From NCBI GenBank assembly GCA_006742785.1, contig AP019755.1, positions 1,302,001 to 1,366,000 on the forward strand: a DNA stretch of 64,000 nt, written 5' to 3'. Shown here one piece after another: positions 17,650 through 28,149 of this stretch. Origin of the DNA: Nitrosomonas stercoris (GTDB taxonomy: Bacteria; Pseudomonadota; Gammaproteobacteria; Burkholderiales; Nitrosomonadaceae). The translations under genes and the position numbers were made by a program. Every line of letters begins with the position of its first letter. Positions within the stretch are counted from its first letter, which is position 1. Below the pieces are notes generated by a model. It was not told the DNA's origin, did not search any database, and saw only the letters and a list, made by a program, of their open reading frames with translations.

Positions 17650-19563
17650 ATGATAAGAATCTCAGAATTAATCTTGCAGCGCGGTCCTTTGCGTTTACTG
17701 GAAAATGCTGATTTAACTCTGCATCCAGGACATAAAGTTGGTTTAATTGGTGCCAACGGCTCTGGTAAGTCTAGTTTGTTCTCCCTATTAAGAGGTGAGC
17801 TGTATCCTGATGCAGGTGATTGCGTGTTACCGATGAACTGGCGCATCGCCCATATGCGTCAAGAAATCGATGCGCCTGATCGTACTGCGATTGATTATAT
17901 ACTCGATGGTGATAATCACTTACGCGATATTCAACAACGACTGGTAAAGACCGAGCAAAGACAAGACGGCACAGAGCTTGGTCGCTTGCATGCGGAACTT
18001 GATAATGCGAATGCTTATACAGCCGATGCACGTGCACGTAAATTATTAGCTGGCTTGGGATTCCTGGAAGAACAGATGGAAAATCAGGTCAATAGCTTCT
18101 CTGGTGGCTGGCGCATGCGCCTAAATCTAGCACAAGCATTAATGTGTCCATCTGATTTGTTGTTGCTTGATGAACCCACTAATCATCTGGATCTCGATGC
18201 TATTTTATGGTTGGAAAGCTGGCTACAAAGTTATTCTGGCATGTTGCTACTAATTTCGCATGATCGTGATTTTTTAGATGCTGTGGTTGATCATATCGTC
18301 CATATTAATCAGCAAAAATTAACACTGTATCGTGGCGGTTATACTGATTTTGAACGCGCTCGTGCCGCTCATATCGTGCAGCAACAACAAGCATGCGAGA
18401 AGCAAAGAGTACAGCGTGCACATATGGAAGATTTTATCCGTCGCTTTAAAGCCAAAGCCAGCAAAGCACGACAAGCACAAAGCCGTGTTAAAGCGCTGGA
18501 ACGTATGGAGGATCTGGCACCAGCGCACTTTGATTCACCTTTTGATTTTGTTTTTCGTGTGGCTGATAAAGTCTCTACACCATTGCTTAATCTTAATGAG
18601 GCAAAGCTTGGATATAACACAGAACAACCTGTTTTAAGTAATGTAAAGCTACAGCTTGTGCCAGGTGCAAGGATCGCGTTGCTTGGGCCAAATGGAGCAG
18701 GTAAATCTACCCTAATTAAAAGCATTGTAGGTAATTTACCGCTACTGTCTGGCCATCTTACCTATAGTGAAAACTTGGCAATTGGTTACTTTGCCCAGCA
18801 TCAACTGGGTGCACTTGATCCTGAAGCCAGCCCGTTGCTACACCTTCAACGGATTGCTCAAGATGAGCGCGAACAGATCTTGCGTGATTTTCTTGGTGGA
18901 TTTAATTTTAGAGGAAATCGTTGTGATGAGCCTGTTCACAATTTCTCTGGAGGTGAAAAAGCTCGATTAGCTTTGGCGCTGATTGCGTGGAGTAAACCTA
19001 ATTTATTGCTGCTCGATGAACCTACTAATCACCTTGATTTAGAAATGCGACAAGCATTGAGCATGGCCTTACAAGATTTTTCTGGCGCACTCTTGTTGAT
19101 ATCCCACGATCGTCATCTGATTAAAAACACTGTGGATGAGTTGTATCTGGTCGCTGAGGGACATGTGCAAGAATTTGCTGGTGATCTTGATGACTATAGC
19201 AAATGGCTCAATGATTATCGCTTACGCCAGCATCCTAATAATGATGATGTAACTAGCCCCGTAAAGATCGATCGCCGTGCACAACGGCAGGCATCCGCAG
19301 CATTACGCAAACAACTAGCACCACTACGCAAGCAAGCCAACATACTAGAAAAGCAGTTAGACAACATTCAAAAAGAGTTACAGATTCTTGAGACTATACT
19401 GGCTGATAATTGTCTTTATGAACCACAGCAAAAAGACCTACTCAAGCAGCACTTGAGCCAGCAAGCTAGCTTACTAAAAAAGCAAACAGAGTTGGAAGAA
19501 ACCTGGCTCAACAATCTCGAAGAGCTAGAATTATTGGAAAGTGAGCTTGAGAAAAACGTATAA
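17650..19563 (+). CDS. ABC-F family ATPase (YheS-like)
   Basis: The 637-residue protein has two ABC ATPase domains and no membrane helices. The first has GANGSGKSS near residue 34, FSGGWRMRLNLAQALM and LLLLDEPTNHLDLDAI; the second has GPNGAGKST near residue 349, FSGGEKARLALALI and a second DEPTNHLD. The linker between them and the coiled-coil C-terminal tail (KQLAPLRKQANILEKQLDNI) fit the YheS branch of ABC-F proteins. ABC-F proteins bind the ribosomal E site and help translation of difficult sequences; the precise role of YheS is less clear. It stands alone between repeats. Confidence 0.9.
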   Translation: MIRISELILQRGPLRLLENADLTLHPGHKVGLIGANGSGKSSLFSLLRGELYPDAGDCVLPMNWRIAHMRQEIDAPDRTAIDYILDGDNHLRDIQQRLVKTEQRQDGTELGRLHAELDNANAYTADARARKLLAGLGFLEEQMENQVNSFSGGWRMRLNLAQALMCPSDLLLLDEPTNHLDLDAILWLESWLQSYSGMLLLISHDRDFLDAVVDHIVHINQQKLTLYRGGYTDFERARAAHIVQQQQACEKQRVQRAHMEDFIRRFKAKASKARQAQSRVKALERMEDLAPAHFDSPFDFVFRVADKVSTPLLNLNEAKLGYNTEQPVLSNVKLQLVPGARIALLGPNGAGKSTLIKSIVGNLPLLSGHLTYSENLAIGYFAQHQLGALDPEASPLLHLQRIAQDEREQILRDFLGGFNFRGNRCDEPVHNFSGGEKARLALALIAWSKPNLLLLDEPTNHLDLEMRQALSMALQDFSGALLLISHDRHLIKNTVDELYLVAEGHVQEFAGDLDDYSKWLNDYRLRQHPNNDDVTSPVKIDRRAQRQASAALRKQLAPLRKQANILEKQLDNIQKELQILETILADNCLYEPQQKDLLKQHLSQQASLLKKQTELEETWLNNLEELELLESELEKNV

Positions 19564-19730
19564 CTTAACGAATTGGAAACGGCCAAAAAACAGGGAAGTC
19601 TGCTGCGTCTCCAGGATAGTTAATCTGCAAATGTGGAACAACGCAACGGTGCAGTTGGTGAGGTGCCCCATTTCTTTTTATTGCTTCTTCCTTGTTAGAA
19701 AAGATCTGAAGTCGACGAAACAATCTAGCA

Positions 19731-19777
19731 CGGCTTCCACAACCTTGTAGATTTCACGATGACGGTAGTGTTTTCTA
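19731..19777 (+). repeat. Partial copy of the mosaic repeat
   Basis: CGGCTTCCACAACC, then TTTCACGATGACGG, resembles GGTCGCCACAGCC, then TTTCGCGATGACG, at about 24082-24115. It suggests a third, short copy of the same repeat family just before rmlB. The surrounding spacer (19564-19850) otherwise shows nothing. Confidence 0.4.
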
Positions 19778-19850
19778 ACTTTTTTGGATTACCGCATCAA
19801 TCCGCGGTTTCCTACGTAAGAGCGAGTTTTAAGAGTTTGTAGGGTGTTTT

Positions 19851-20918
19851 ATGATTCTAGTTACAGGCGGAGCTGGCTTTATTGGTGCCAATTTTGTGTT
19901 GGATTGGCTAGCGGTAAATGATGAGCCAGTCGTCAATTTGGATAAACTGACCTACGCTGGTAATTTGCATAATCTTGATAGTTTGCGAGGAGATACACGT
20001 CATGTTTTTGTACAGGGTGATATTGGCGATCAAGCATTACTGGATCGCTTGTTGGTGCAATATCAGCCACGTGCGGTGATCAATTTTGCAGCGGAATCGC
20101 ATGTGGATCGCTCCATTCATGGCCCGGAAGCATTTATGCAAACCAATGTAATCGGAACTTTCCGGTTGTTAGAAGCCGTACGTGCCTACTGGAATGATCT
20201 TGTAGATGAAGCGAAAGCCAATTTCCGCTTTATACATGTTTCTACTGATGAGGTATACGGCACGTTGGCGCCGGATGCGCTAGCATTTACCGAAGCACAT
20301 CAGTACCAACCCAATAGCCCTTATTCGGCTAGTAAAGCTGCTTCAGATCATCTGGTACGTGCCTGGCACCATACTTATGGTTTGCCGGTATTAACTACCA
20401 ATTGCAGCAATAACTATGGGCCTTATCAGTTCCCGGAAAAGTTAATTCCGCTGGTGATCAATAATGCCTTGCAAGGCAAGCCGCTACCTATTTATGGGGA
20501 TGGCTTGCAAGTGCGCGATTGGCTGTATGTGACAGATCATTGCAGCGCTATTCGTCATGTGCTGGCAGCTGGCAAAGTGGGTGAAGTGTATAACATCGGC
20601 GGTTGGAACGAGATACCCAATATTGAAATTGTGCGCACCATTTGTACCTTGCTGGATCAATTACAGCCGCGTGATGATAGCGCGAGTTATGCTTCGCAGA
20701 TTACGCATGTCACAGACAGACCGGGTCATGATCGCCGCTATGCCATCGATGCACATAAAATTGAGCAGGAATTAGACTGGAAGCCAGCTGAAACTTTCAC
20801 AACGGGTATTCGCAAAACTGTGCAATGGTATTTGGATAATGCAGAGTGGGTGACAGCTGTTGCCAGTGGCGCGTACCGCGCATGGATGGCCAGACAGTAT
20901 ACAGATACTATTGCATGA
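19851..20918 (+). CDS. rmlB: dTDP-glucose 4,6-dehydratase
   Basis: The 355-residue enzyme makes dTDP-4-keto-6-deoxyglucose, the second step of dTDP-L-rhamnose synthesis. It has the NAD-binding [11 protein letters not shown] at the N-terminus, HVSTDEVYG (Thr/Asp/Glu catalytic residues) near residue 126 and the YSASK catalytic Tyr/Lys near 158. It is the first gene of rmlBDAC and overlaps rmlD by 4 bp (ATGA). Rhamnose is used in lipopolysaccharide or capsule. Confidence 0.96.
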   Translation: MILVTGGAGFIGANFVLDWLAVNDEPVVNLDKLTYAGNLHNLDSLRGDTRHVFVQGDIGDQALLDRLLVQYQPRAVINFAAESHVDRSIHGPEAFMQTNVIGTFRLLEAVRAYWNDLVDEAKANFRFIHVSTDEVYGTLAPDALAFTEAHQYQPNSPYSASKAASDHLVRAWHHTYGLPVLTTNCSNNYGPYQFPEKLIPLVINNALQGKPLPIYGDGLQVRDWLYVTDHCSAIRHVLAAGKVGEVYNIGGWNEIPNIEIVRTICTLLDQLQPRDDSASYASQITHVTDRPGHDRRYAIDAHKIEQELDWKPAETFTTGIRKTVQWYLDNAEWVTAVASGAYRAWMARQYTDTIA

Positions 20919-21799
20919 GTATTTTGCTGCTTGGTAAAAACGGTCAAGTTGGTTGGGAATTACAGCGCAGCTTAAGTGTGCTAGGCGAAGTAGTAGCGGT
21001 AGGACGATCAGAATGTGATCTGGTTGATGCGAATGCAATACGTACATTGGTACGGGATATTCAGCCGGAAGTAATTGTTAATGCAGCTGCTTATACAGCT
21101 GTGGACAAGGCGGAAAGTGAACCAGAACTGGCGCGAGCAATTAACACAGTGGCGCCAGGTGTATTAGGTGAAGAGGCAGCCGAGCTAGGTGCGCTAGTGG
21201 TACATTTCTCTACGGACTATGTGTTTGATGGCGCATTAGAACGACCTTATCTGGAAAGTGATGCATCCAATCCGCAAAGTGTGTATGGACTTACCAAACG
21301 CGATGGTGAGATTGCCTTGGCTACAGCTACTGAACAACACCTGATTTTGCGTACTAGTTGGGTGGTAGGAGTGCATGGCAACAACTTTGCCAAAACTATA
21401 TTGCGATTAGCGCAGGAGCGTGATGCATTTCGTGTGGTGGGAGATCAATGGGGAGCGCCGACTTCAGCTGCTTTACTAGCAGATTTGACCGCGCACTTAC
21501 TGCGACAATGGCAGCGTAATTCAAACATGTTTCCTTACGGGTTATATCATTGCGCAGCAAGCGGTGAGACGAATTGGTGTGATTACGCATGCTTTGTTGT
21601 AGCAACAGCAATAGATACTGGCAAGCAGCTTGCGATCACACCTGCAAGAATTGAGAGGATCACTACTGCTGATTACCCTTTGCCTGCCAAACGTCCTGCC
21701 AATTCACGATTGGATTGCAACCAATTCAAGCAAACTTTTAGGTTGAATTTGCCGCATTGGCAAAATAGCCTGACTCATATCCTTCATCAAATCCTGTAA
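20915..21799 (+). CDS. rmlD: dTDP-4-dehydrorhamnose reductase
   Basis: I start at the ATG of the ATGA overlap with rmlB, giving the usual N-terminus [20 protein letters not shown] with its NADPH-binding [15 protein letters not shown] and YGLTKRDGE (catalytic Tyr-x3-Lys) are typical. RmlD does the last step, reducing the 4-keto group to give dTDP-L-rhamnose. At 294 residues it has normal length. Confidence 0.95.
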   Translation: MSILLLGKNGQVGWELQRSLSVLGEVVAVGRSECDLVDANAIRTLVRDIQPEVIVNAAAYTAVDKAESEPELARAINTVAPGVLGEEAAELGALVVHFSTDYVFDGALERPYLESDASNPQSVYGLTKRDGEIALATATEQHLILRTSWVVGVHGNNFAKTILRLAQERDAFRVVGDQWGAPTSAALLADLTAHLLRQWQRNSNMFPYGLYHCAASGETNWCDYACFVVATAIDTGKQLAITPARIERITTADYPLPAKRPANSRLDCNQFKQTFRLNLPHWQNSLTHILHQIL

Positions 21800-21803
21800 T
21801 ACG

Positions 21804-22700
21804 ATGACTTCTAGAAAAGGTATTATTTTGGCTGGAGGTGCTGGTACACGGCTGCATCCAGCTACACTTTCCATTTCCAAACAATTATTGCCGGTATTTG
21901 ATAAGCCGATGGTTTATTATCCGCTCAGCACGCTTATGTTAGCTGGCATACGTGAAATTATGCTGATTTCTACTCCGCAAGATACGCCTCGGTTTGAGCA
22001 ATTATTAGGTAATGGCAACCAATGGGGAATCAACATTTGCTATGCAGTGCAACCGAATCCAGAAGGGCTGGCGCAAGCGTTCATTATTGGTCGTGAATTT
22101 GTGAGTAGTTCACCTAGTGCGTTGATTTTGGGTGATAACCTGTTTTATGGTCATGAGTTCGCTGAACAATTGCAAGCAGCTGATAAAGTAGGGATTAATG
22201 GAACAGCCGGCGCAACTGTATTTGCTTATGCGGTGAGTGATCCGGAACGTTATGGTGTCGTTGAATTTGATGCTGATCAGCGTGCTATCAGCATCGAGGA
22301 AAAACCGAAGCAACCGAAATCACGTTATGCCGTAACCGGGTTATATTTTTACGATTCACAAGTATGTGATATTGCTGCTTCCATTCCACCTTCATCGCGC
22401 GGTGAGCTTGAGATTACAGATGTCAACAGACGTTATCTACGGGAAGGTCAATTGAATGTTGAAATCATGGGGCGTGGAATGGCCTGGCTGGATACCGGTA
22501 CACATGATTCCTTGCTGGATGCCAGTCAATTTATTGCTACGCTGGAAAAACGCCAAGGGCTAAAAGTAGCTTGTCCGGAAGAAATTGCCTGGCGGCAAGG
22601 TTGGATAAATGATGAGCAATTGGAACAAGCAGCCCAGGCGTTAGGCAAAAGTGGTTATGGCAGCTATCTGACTGGTTTGTTGAGAGATAAGGTATTGTAA
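21804..22700 (+). CDS. rmlA: Glucose-1-phosphate thymidylyltransferase
   Basis: The 298-residue enzyme makes dTDP-glucose from glucose-1-phosphate and dTTP, the first step of the pathway. It has the nucleotide-binding start [37 protein letters not shown] and [11 protein letters not shown] (metal-binding Asp). Length and motifs are standard. It follows rmlD after 4 bp and its stop overlaps the rmlC start by one base. Confidence 0.96.
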   Translation: MTSRKGIILAGGAGTRLHPATLSISKQLLPVFDKPMVYYPLSTLMLAGIREIMLISTPQDTPRFEQLLGNGNQWGINICYAVQPNPEGLAQAFIIGREFVSSSPSALILGDNLFYGHEFAEQLQAADKVGINGTAGATVFAYAVSDPERYGVVEFDADQRAISIEEKPKQPKSRYAVTGLYFYDSQVCDIAASIPPSSRGELEITDVNRRYLREGQLNVEIMGRGMAWLDTGTHDSLLDASQFIATLEKRQGLKVACPEEIAWRQGWINDEQLEQAAQALGKSGYGSYLTGLLRDKVL

Positions 22701-23242
22701 TGAGGCGGATTGATACAGCTATTGCTGATGTGTTTTTGCTTGAACCACGTGTATTTGGAGATGATCGGGGGTTTTTCTATGAAAGCTGGAACCATCAGGT
22801 GTTTGTTGATATTGGGCTGGATGTAGAGTTTGTGCAGGATAATCACAGCAAATCGCAACAAGGGGTATTGCGCGGCTTGCATTATCAAATTCAACATCCG
22901 CAGGGCAAGCTGGTGCGTGTGGTAGCTGGAGAGGTTTTTGATGTGGCGGTGGATTTACGCAAATCCTCACCAACTTTTGGTAAGTGGGTAGGTTTCTTGC
23001 TCTCGGTAGAAAACAGATATCTGGCCTGGATTCCACCAGGCTTTGCACATGGTTTTTACGTTACATCAGAATCTGCAGAATTCCTTTACAAAGCTACAGA
23101 TTATTATTACCCCGAACATGAACGCAGCTTATTGTGGAATGATCCGGCGGTAGATATTGATTGGCCGTTGTTGAGTGAGCCACAGCTAGCAGTGAAAGAT
23201 GCACAGGGAAAAAGCTTGGCTGAGGCAGAAGTGTTTGCGTGA
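22700..23242 (+). CDS. rmlC: dTDP-4-dehydrorhamnose 3,5-epimerase
   Basis: The 180-residue cupin enzyme does the third step, epimerising C3 and C5. Typical blocks are FYESWNHQVF, VQDNHSKSQQGVLRGLHYQ with the catalytic His, and WIPPGFAHGFYV. Last gene of rmlBDAC, followed 47 bp later by a truncated IS110 transposase on the other strand. Confidence 0.96.
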   Translation: MRRIDTAIADVFLLEPRVFGDDRGFFYESWNHQVFVDIGLDVEFVQDNHSKSQQGVLRGLHYQIQHPQGKLVRVVAGEVFDVAVDLRKSSPTFGKWVGFLLSVENRYLAWIPPGFAHGFYVTSESAEFLYKATDYYYPEHERSLLWNDPAVDIDWPLLSEPQLAVKDAQGKSLAEAEVFA

Positions 23243-23289
23243 TGAGATTTGGGAAATGTTGCCGATTCATTTGTTTGATCACAAATGGA

Positions 23290-23748
23290 CTAGGTTTGGC
23301 GATGCGCATGCGCTTGTTGACGATTGAGTAATCGGGTGCGCTCAGTAATCAAGTCATTGAGCCAGCCATGTGCTTGTTGGAGCTCTTGTACTTCCTCACT
23401 AGCAGGTGCCCATAGCGGCGGTGCTTCATGCTGGGCAAATTGCATGATTAACGCGGCATCTGCCGGATCACTTTTAACACGCCGTAACTTCATTTGCGCA
23501 TAGCGCTTAATGATCAACGCATTCACCACACTGACTTTACGGCCAGCTTCAAACAACGTCACGGCTAACCGAGCATGGTAAGTACCGGTTGCCTCCATGA
23601 CATATATTGCCTCAGCTGGCAGCTGCTCTAGCAACTGCACCATGCCTGCCTCTGTATAGGGGAAGCGCTGGTTTTTCAGTTGATCTGCATCTTGCCAGGT
23701 GATATCAAACCAGTCTTTGCTAATGTCTATTCCAACGATCATATGCAT
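23290..23748 (-). pseudogene. IS110-family transposase, N-terminal fragment
   Basis: The 152 residues contain the DEDD nuclease domain of IS110 transposases: VGIDISKDWFDI, VMEATGTYH and RRVKSDPADAALIMQFA. The C-terminal domain with the nucleophilic Ser (Transposase_20) is absent: the frame stops at 23290, only 47 bp from rmlC, and full proteins have over 300 residues. It is a dead remnant and marks a past insertion and deletion next to the rhamnose operon. Confidence 0.85.
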
Positions 23749-23903
23749 TTTCCTTCAATTGCTATCAAGGTTGATTGAGTACCTGTACCCGTTGCCTTCA
23801 TCCTGAATACGGAGTCATGCTCCAATCGAACTGTCCGGCCTGGTGGGCAGGTTGGAAAAGGGCGATCTGCATTACGAACAGTCTTGATGACCAAAGACGA
23901 CAT
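23749..23903 (+). other. Gene-free stretch before the mosaic repeat
   Basis: This is the start of an 818-bp spacer (23749-24566) without a gene. It is probably the 5' end and flank of the broken IS110 element. I see no conserved structure in it. Confidence 0.35.
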
Positions 23904-24197
23904 CGATCTCTATCCCTTCTCCTGCTCGCCTAAAATACGTCTACTCCAGACGAGAATGCAAGCATAGGATGACGGAGAAAAATATGGTCTTTGCGAAACG
24001 GCGTAGCCGGTGAAGCAATCCAGTACAAGCGCATCAATGGAGGAACAATCACCTTTATGCGTTTCTGTTGGCAGCATTGCTGGGTCGCCACAGCCCTACA
24101 GGTTTCGCGATGACGAAGCTATTTTGTCAATTTTTATGAGTTGCCACGTTGCGTTACTTCTCGTGATGGTGGTAATGCTTTATCAATTCTTCTAGAT
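23904..24197 (+). repeat. Mosaic intergenic repeat, copy 2
   Basis: This holds blocks A (23904-23968), B (23996-24026) and C (24107-24197) shared with 17183-17426. A and B are inverted relative to copy 1 and C is direct. Sequences such as GAAGCAATCCAGTAC and TTTCGCGATGACG resemble interspersed GCGATGAC-type repeats found in other bacterial genomes. A 61-codon open frame inside is unlikely to be a gene. The rest of the spacer, 24198-24566, is AT-rich and shows nothing. Confidence 0.65.
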
Positions 24198-24566
24198 TGC
24201 TGCTGTTAGCCTGTAGCTTCCTCACAAAAGATGGGTTGTTTAAACAGTATGCGAATAAAGTGTAGTCAGTAACCACTGCAGGTGGGAAGTAATTCTCCCT
24301 TGTATGACTCTCTATATCGTGTTGTCTAATGCGTGGTGTAATAAATCGTTATTGTTTATTTTGTTGGCATTTTAGTTTCGGTATTGAATCTATTATACGG
24401 TCGAGTATTGCCGTAGTTTCCCTTCAGTTCTTCCTTTTGTTTCAAATGAGTTCTGTTAGGCTGCTTGCTGAAAGATTACTCTGAAATGGGGCTTTCTGAA
24501 TTTTAATTATCCCGTAGATTTGTGGATGATTAATAACAATCATGGTGTACTTCCAGGAGAATAATC

Positions 24567-25382
24567 ATGCAGATTTCAGACGAGCAAAAGGTGTTGAAAT
24601 TGGTGAATCCTTCAAATACTAAGACTAAGAAAAAAAGAACTGGGGTTGAGGAAAAAAGTAAAAAATATGGTGCTGAGGCGGAGGTATATGGTCAGCAGGT
24701 TGAACAGTATGCACGTCGTATTCGGGAAACTAGCGATGTAAATGAAATCATCGGTATTTTGGATACGGTGCTGGGTGAGACTAAAAATTTGCGTTACAGC
24801 AATGAAATATACAATGCCCAGGAGCAGGTGCGCTTAGCTGAAAACCAAATTGAAGCACTCAAGCAGGAGCTTGAGCAGATGCGCGCGATGATTCATTGTG
24901 ACCCGATGACAGGAGCGCTTAATCGGCGTGGGTTAGATGCCGTTTATTTACGGGAAGCAGCCCGTGCTGATCGCCATGAAAATACATTGTGTGCGGTTAT
25001 GCTCGATCTGGATAATTTTAAGTGGGTGAATGATGTTTATGGCCACCAGTTTGGTGATGTTGTGCTGATTCACCTGGTCAAATTGGCAAAGCAATCATTA
25101 CGTTCAAGTGATGTGGTAGCTCGTTATGGCGGGGAGGAATTTGTCATATTGCTACCAGATACCACGCTAGAGTCAGCAGTCTGGGTGATGCAGCGTTTAC
25201 AAAATAATTTTTCTAAGAAAGTGTTGTTGGATATGGATGATCATCCAATTTCTGTTTCTTTTAGTGGAGGAGTGGCTGCCCGGCAGTTGCATGAAAGCAA
25301 AAAATCCTTATTTAAACGTGCGGATGATGCTTTATATCAAGCCAAAAGATGTGGCAAAAGTCGAATCATGATTGCTTCTTAA
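24567..25382 (+). CDS. GGDEF diguanylate cyclase
   Basis: The 271-residue soluble protein has an N-terminal helical/coiled-coil part (about 1-110, including AENQIEALKQELEQM) and a C-terminal GGDEF domain. The domain starts at DPMTGALNRRGLD, has the active site RYGGEEF near residue 190 and an RSSD inhibitory I-site exactly five residues before GGEEF. It should make c-di-GMP with product inhibition. No sensor domain is recognisable. It has a clear AGGAG site and is followed 13 bp later by an EAL-HDOD gene, suggesting an operon. Confidence 0.92.
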   Translation: MQISDEQKVLKLVNPSNTKTKKKRTGVEEKSKKYGAEAEVYGQQVEQYARRIRETSDVNEIIGILDTVLGETKNLRYSNEIYNAQEQVRLAENQIEALKQELEQMRAMIHCDPMTGALNRRGLDAVYLREAARADRHENTLCAVMLDLDNFKWVNDVYGHQFGDVVLIHLVKLAKQSLRSSDVVARYGGEEFVILLPDTTLESAVWVMQRLQNNFSKKVLLDMDDHPISVSFSGGVAARQLHESKKSLFKRADDALYQAKRCGKSRIMIAS

Positions 25383-25395
25383 AGAAAAATAGCAA

Positions 25396-26625
25396 ATGGA
25401 AGATATTTTTTTAGGTAAACAACCTATTTTGGATCGTGATCAAAAATTGGTTGCCTATGAACTTTTGTTTCGCTCAACCAAAGAAGTTAATCGAGCGGAA
25501 GTTCTAAATGATTTTCATGCATCTGCTAATGTGGTGGTGAATGCTTATGGTTATCTGGGTATTCAGCAGGTACTGGGTGATTTACGCGGGTTTATCAATG
25601 TCAGCCATGATTTGCTGTTAAGTGATGCAATTTTATTATTGCCAGATAAGCATGTGGTTCTGGAATTATTGGAAACAATCCCGGCAACCGATGAAGTGGT
25701 ACAACGTTGTGCCGAATTGAAGAATATGGGATATCAGCTTGCGTTGGATGATGTTATTTGCTTGGATAAGAGAGCTGAAGCATTATTGCCATTTGCTAAC
25801 ATTGTTAAAGTTGATGTATTGGTATTAACTGATAATGAAATCAGAAAACTGATGCAAAAATTGAAGGTGTGGCCAGTTGTGCTGTTAGCAGAAAAAATAG
25901 ATAGTCCGGAGCGCGCAGAGATGTGCATGGATTTGGGCTTCGAGATGTTTCAAGGTTATTTTTTTGCTAAACCTGTGATTGTTGCAGGGCGTAAGGTAAC
26001 ATCTAATCGCGTATCGCTGATGCAGCTCTTGGCATTGGTCATGCGCAATGCCAAGATTGATGAAATTGAGCAAATGTTCAAGTATGAGCCCGTTCTTAGC
26101 TACGGTCTTTTACGGATGGTTAATTCTGCCGCTGCTATGTTATCGCATAAAATTGGCTCGATCCGGCAAGCCTTAATAGCGATTGGTTATCGCCCTTTGA
26201 GAAGGTGGGTTCAATTACTGATTTATGCTTCTGATCCAGCTGAAGGTATTAATAGTGCTGAGGCATTATTACAAACGGCGGCTATTCGCGGCAGGCTAAT
26301 GGAGTTGTTGGCGATGATTGATCGTCCGCATGATAAAAATTATCAGGATCGGGCCTTTATGACAGGAGTTATGTCCTTGTTGGATGCGCTATTCGGCGTG
26401 GAGATGCATCAGATCATAGATCAGCTAAAAATGCCACACGAAGTTGTAAATGCATTGTTACGCCGGGAAGAGCGTTTGGGTACGATGTTGAAGTTGATTG
26501 AAGCCAGAGAGAAAAGTGATGCTGAACAAGTGGAGCAGATACTGGCGGAACTCAAGTTTCTAAATCAGCTAAATTTGGTTAAATCAGAACTGGATGCCCT
26601 GAATTGGGCTAATCATATTCATTAA
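25396..26625 (+). CDS. EAL-HDOD (YuxH-type) signalling protein
   Basis: The 409-residue protein combines an EAL-like domain (residues 1-200, FLGKQPILDRDQKLVAYELLFRS) with a HDOD domain (about 200-400, MQLLALVMRNAKIDEIEQMF and LLRMVNSAAAMLSHKIGSIR). The EAL motif is ELL and several metal ligands of active phosphodiesterases are not apparent, as is usual in this family, so it more likely binds than degrades c-di-GMP. Paired with the upstream GGDEF protein. Confidence 0.88.
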   Translation: MEDIFLGKQPILDRDQKLVAYELLFRSTKEVNRAEVLNDFHASANVVVNAYGYLGIQQVLGDLRGFINVSHDLLLSDAILLLPDKHVVLELLETIPATDEVVQRCAELKNMGYQLALDDVICLDKRAEALLPFANIVKVDVLVLTDNEIRKLMQKLKVWPVVLLAEKIDSPERAEMCMDLGFEMFQGYFFAKPVIVAGRKVTSNRVSLMQLLALVMRNAKIDEIEQMFKYEPVLSYGLLRMVNSAAAMLSHKIGSIRQALIAIGYRPLRRWVQLLIYASDPAEGINSAEALLQTAAIRGRLMELLAMIDRPHDKNYQDRAFMTGVMSLLDALFGVEMHQIIDQLKMPHEVVNALLRREERLGTMLKLIEAREKSDAEQVEQILAELKFLNQLNLVKSELDALNWANHIH

Positions 26626-26632
26626 GAAGAAA

Positions 26633-26655
26633 CTCCAGGGTTTTCTGGGTTTTTT
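26633..26655 (+). terminator. Weak intrinsic terminator
   Basis: CCAG and CTGG form a short stem around GGTTTT, followed by GTTTTTT, just after the EAL-HDOD stop. The 4-bp stem is short, so this is a tentative call. Confidence 0.35.
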
Positions 26656-26718
26656 CTGTATAAATTCTACTTTTTCACCGATTTTTACTTCGAATTGATC
26701 GCTTGGCTGTTATGGTTG

Positions 26719-28110
26719 TTACTTTCCGATCATTGTTTGTGGATTGACCCATACATCGAATTGTTCCGCGGTTACATAGCCTAGCTTAATAGCAGCAGCT
26801 TTCAAAGTAAGTGCTTCGTGATGCGCTTTTTCCGCAATTTCTGCTGCTTTGTCATAACCGATGTGAGGACTCAGAGCAGTGACAAGCATCAGTGAATTGT
26901 GTAGATGCTGTTGAATGCGCTCAGTATTTGCTGTTATGCCAATAATGCAATGTGTGTTGAAACTTTCAGCACCATCTGCCAGCAAACGCACACTTTGTAA
27001 AAAATTATAGATGATCAGGGGTTTCATGACATTCAGTTCGAAATTACCCATAGCTCCTCCCAAATTAATAGCAACATCATTGCCTATCACCTGACATGCG
27101 AGCATGACTACGGCTTCAGCTTGAGTTGGATTAACCTTACCTGGCATGATTGAGCTGCCCGGTTCGTTCTCTGGAATCAGGATTTCGCCAATGCCACAAC
27201 GTGGTCCGGAAGCTAGCCAGCGTATATCGTTGGCCAGTTTGATGAATATGCCGGCGATTGTTTTCAGTACACCATGTGCGTGAACCAGCGCATCATGCGC
27301 GGCCAGTGCTTCAAACTTATTAGGTGCGGTCACGAAAGGGCAACCCGTGAAATCAGCTATTTCTGCCGCAGCGCGTTGTGCAAATTGCGGATGAGTATTC
27401 AAACCGGTACCGACTGCTGTTCCGCCGAGCGCTAATTCAAGCAGATGTGGTAACGCAGATTCGAGATGAGCCAATCCATGATCAAGTTGTGAAACATAGC
27501 CAGAAAATTCTTGCCCGAGCGTCAGTGGGGTAGCGTCTTGTAGATGAGTGCGGCCAATTTTGACAATATCTTGGAATTCAGCTGATTTGGTGGCCAGAGT
27601 GGTGCGCAAGGTTTTCAGCGCGGGGATCAGTTTGCTATTAATAGCTTCCACGGCAGCAATGTGCATGGCTGTAGGAAATACATCGTTAGAAGATTGCCCG
27701 CAATTTACATGATCATTGGGGTGGACAGTACGTTCTTTCCCACGTGCTCCGCCCATTATTTCCGAGGCACGATTGGCTAGCACTTCATTCATGTTCATGT
27801 TGGTTTGGGTGCCAGAACCGGTTTGCCAAATAACCAACGGAAATTCACTGGCGTGCTTTCCTGCCAAAACTTCATCTGTAGCTGCAATAATTGCCTGCGC
27901 AATATCTTTTTCTAATAAACCAAGTGCTTGATTGACACTAGCAGCAGAACGTTTTACCACTGCCAATGCTGAAATAAGCGCGAGTGGCATCCGTTCACCA
28001 GAAATTGCAAAATTTGTCAGCGAGCGCTGGGTTTGGGCGCCCCAAAGTGCATTGGCAGGCACGGATATTGTGCCCATTGAATCTCGTTCTTCCCGATAAG
28101 AATTGGTCAT
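26719..28110 (-). CDS. fumC: Class II fumarate hydratase
   Basis: The 463-residue enzyme hydrates fumarate to malate in the TCA cycle. It has the signature [13 protein letters not shown] with the catalytic Ser near residue 319, [23 protein letters not shown] substrate binding (here [16 protein letters not shown]) and [16 protein letters not shown]. Class II enzymes are iron-free and oxygen-stable. Followed by queF upstream on the same strand with a 39-bp gap. Confidence 0.97.
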   Translation of the reverse strand: MTNSYREERDSMGTISVPANALWGAQTQRSLTNFAISGERMPLALISALAVVKRSAASVNQALGLLEKDIAQAIIAATDEVLAGKHASEFPLVIWQTGSGTQTNMNMNEVLANRASEIMGGARGKERTVHPNDHVNCGQSSNDVFPTAMHIAAVEAINSKLIPALKTLRTTLATKSAEFQDIVKIGRTHLQDATPLTLGQEFSGYVSQLDHGLAHLESALPHLLELALGGTAVGTGLNTHPQFAQRAAAEIADFTGCPFVTAPNKFEALAAHDALVHAHGVLKTIAGIFIKLANDIRWLASGPRCGIGEILIPENEPGSSIMPGKVNPTQAEAVVMLACQVIGNDVAINLGGAMGNFELNVMKPLIIYNFLQSVRLLADGAESFNTHCIIGITANTERIQQHLHNSLMLVTALSPHIGYDKAAEIAEKAHHEALTLKAAAIKLGYVTAEQFDVWVNPQTMIGK

Positions 28111-28149
28111 GGCAAATAAATAAATGGGTGTATAGATGTATGAGGCATA

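Noticed and set aside
24010..24195. A 61-codon open frame after the IS110 fragment
   Set aside because: It lies wholly inside the mosaic repeat and has no recognisable family or ribosome-binding site.
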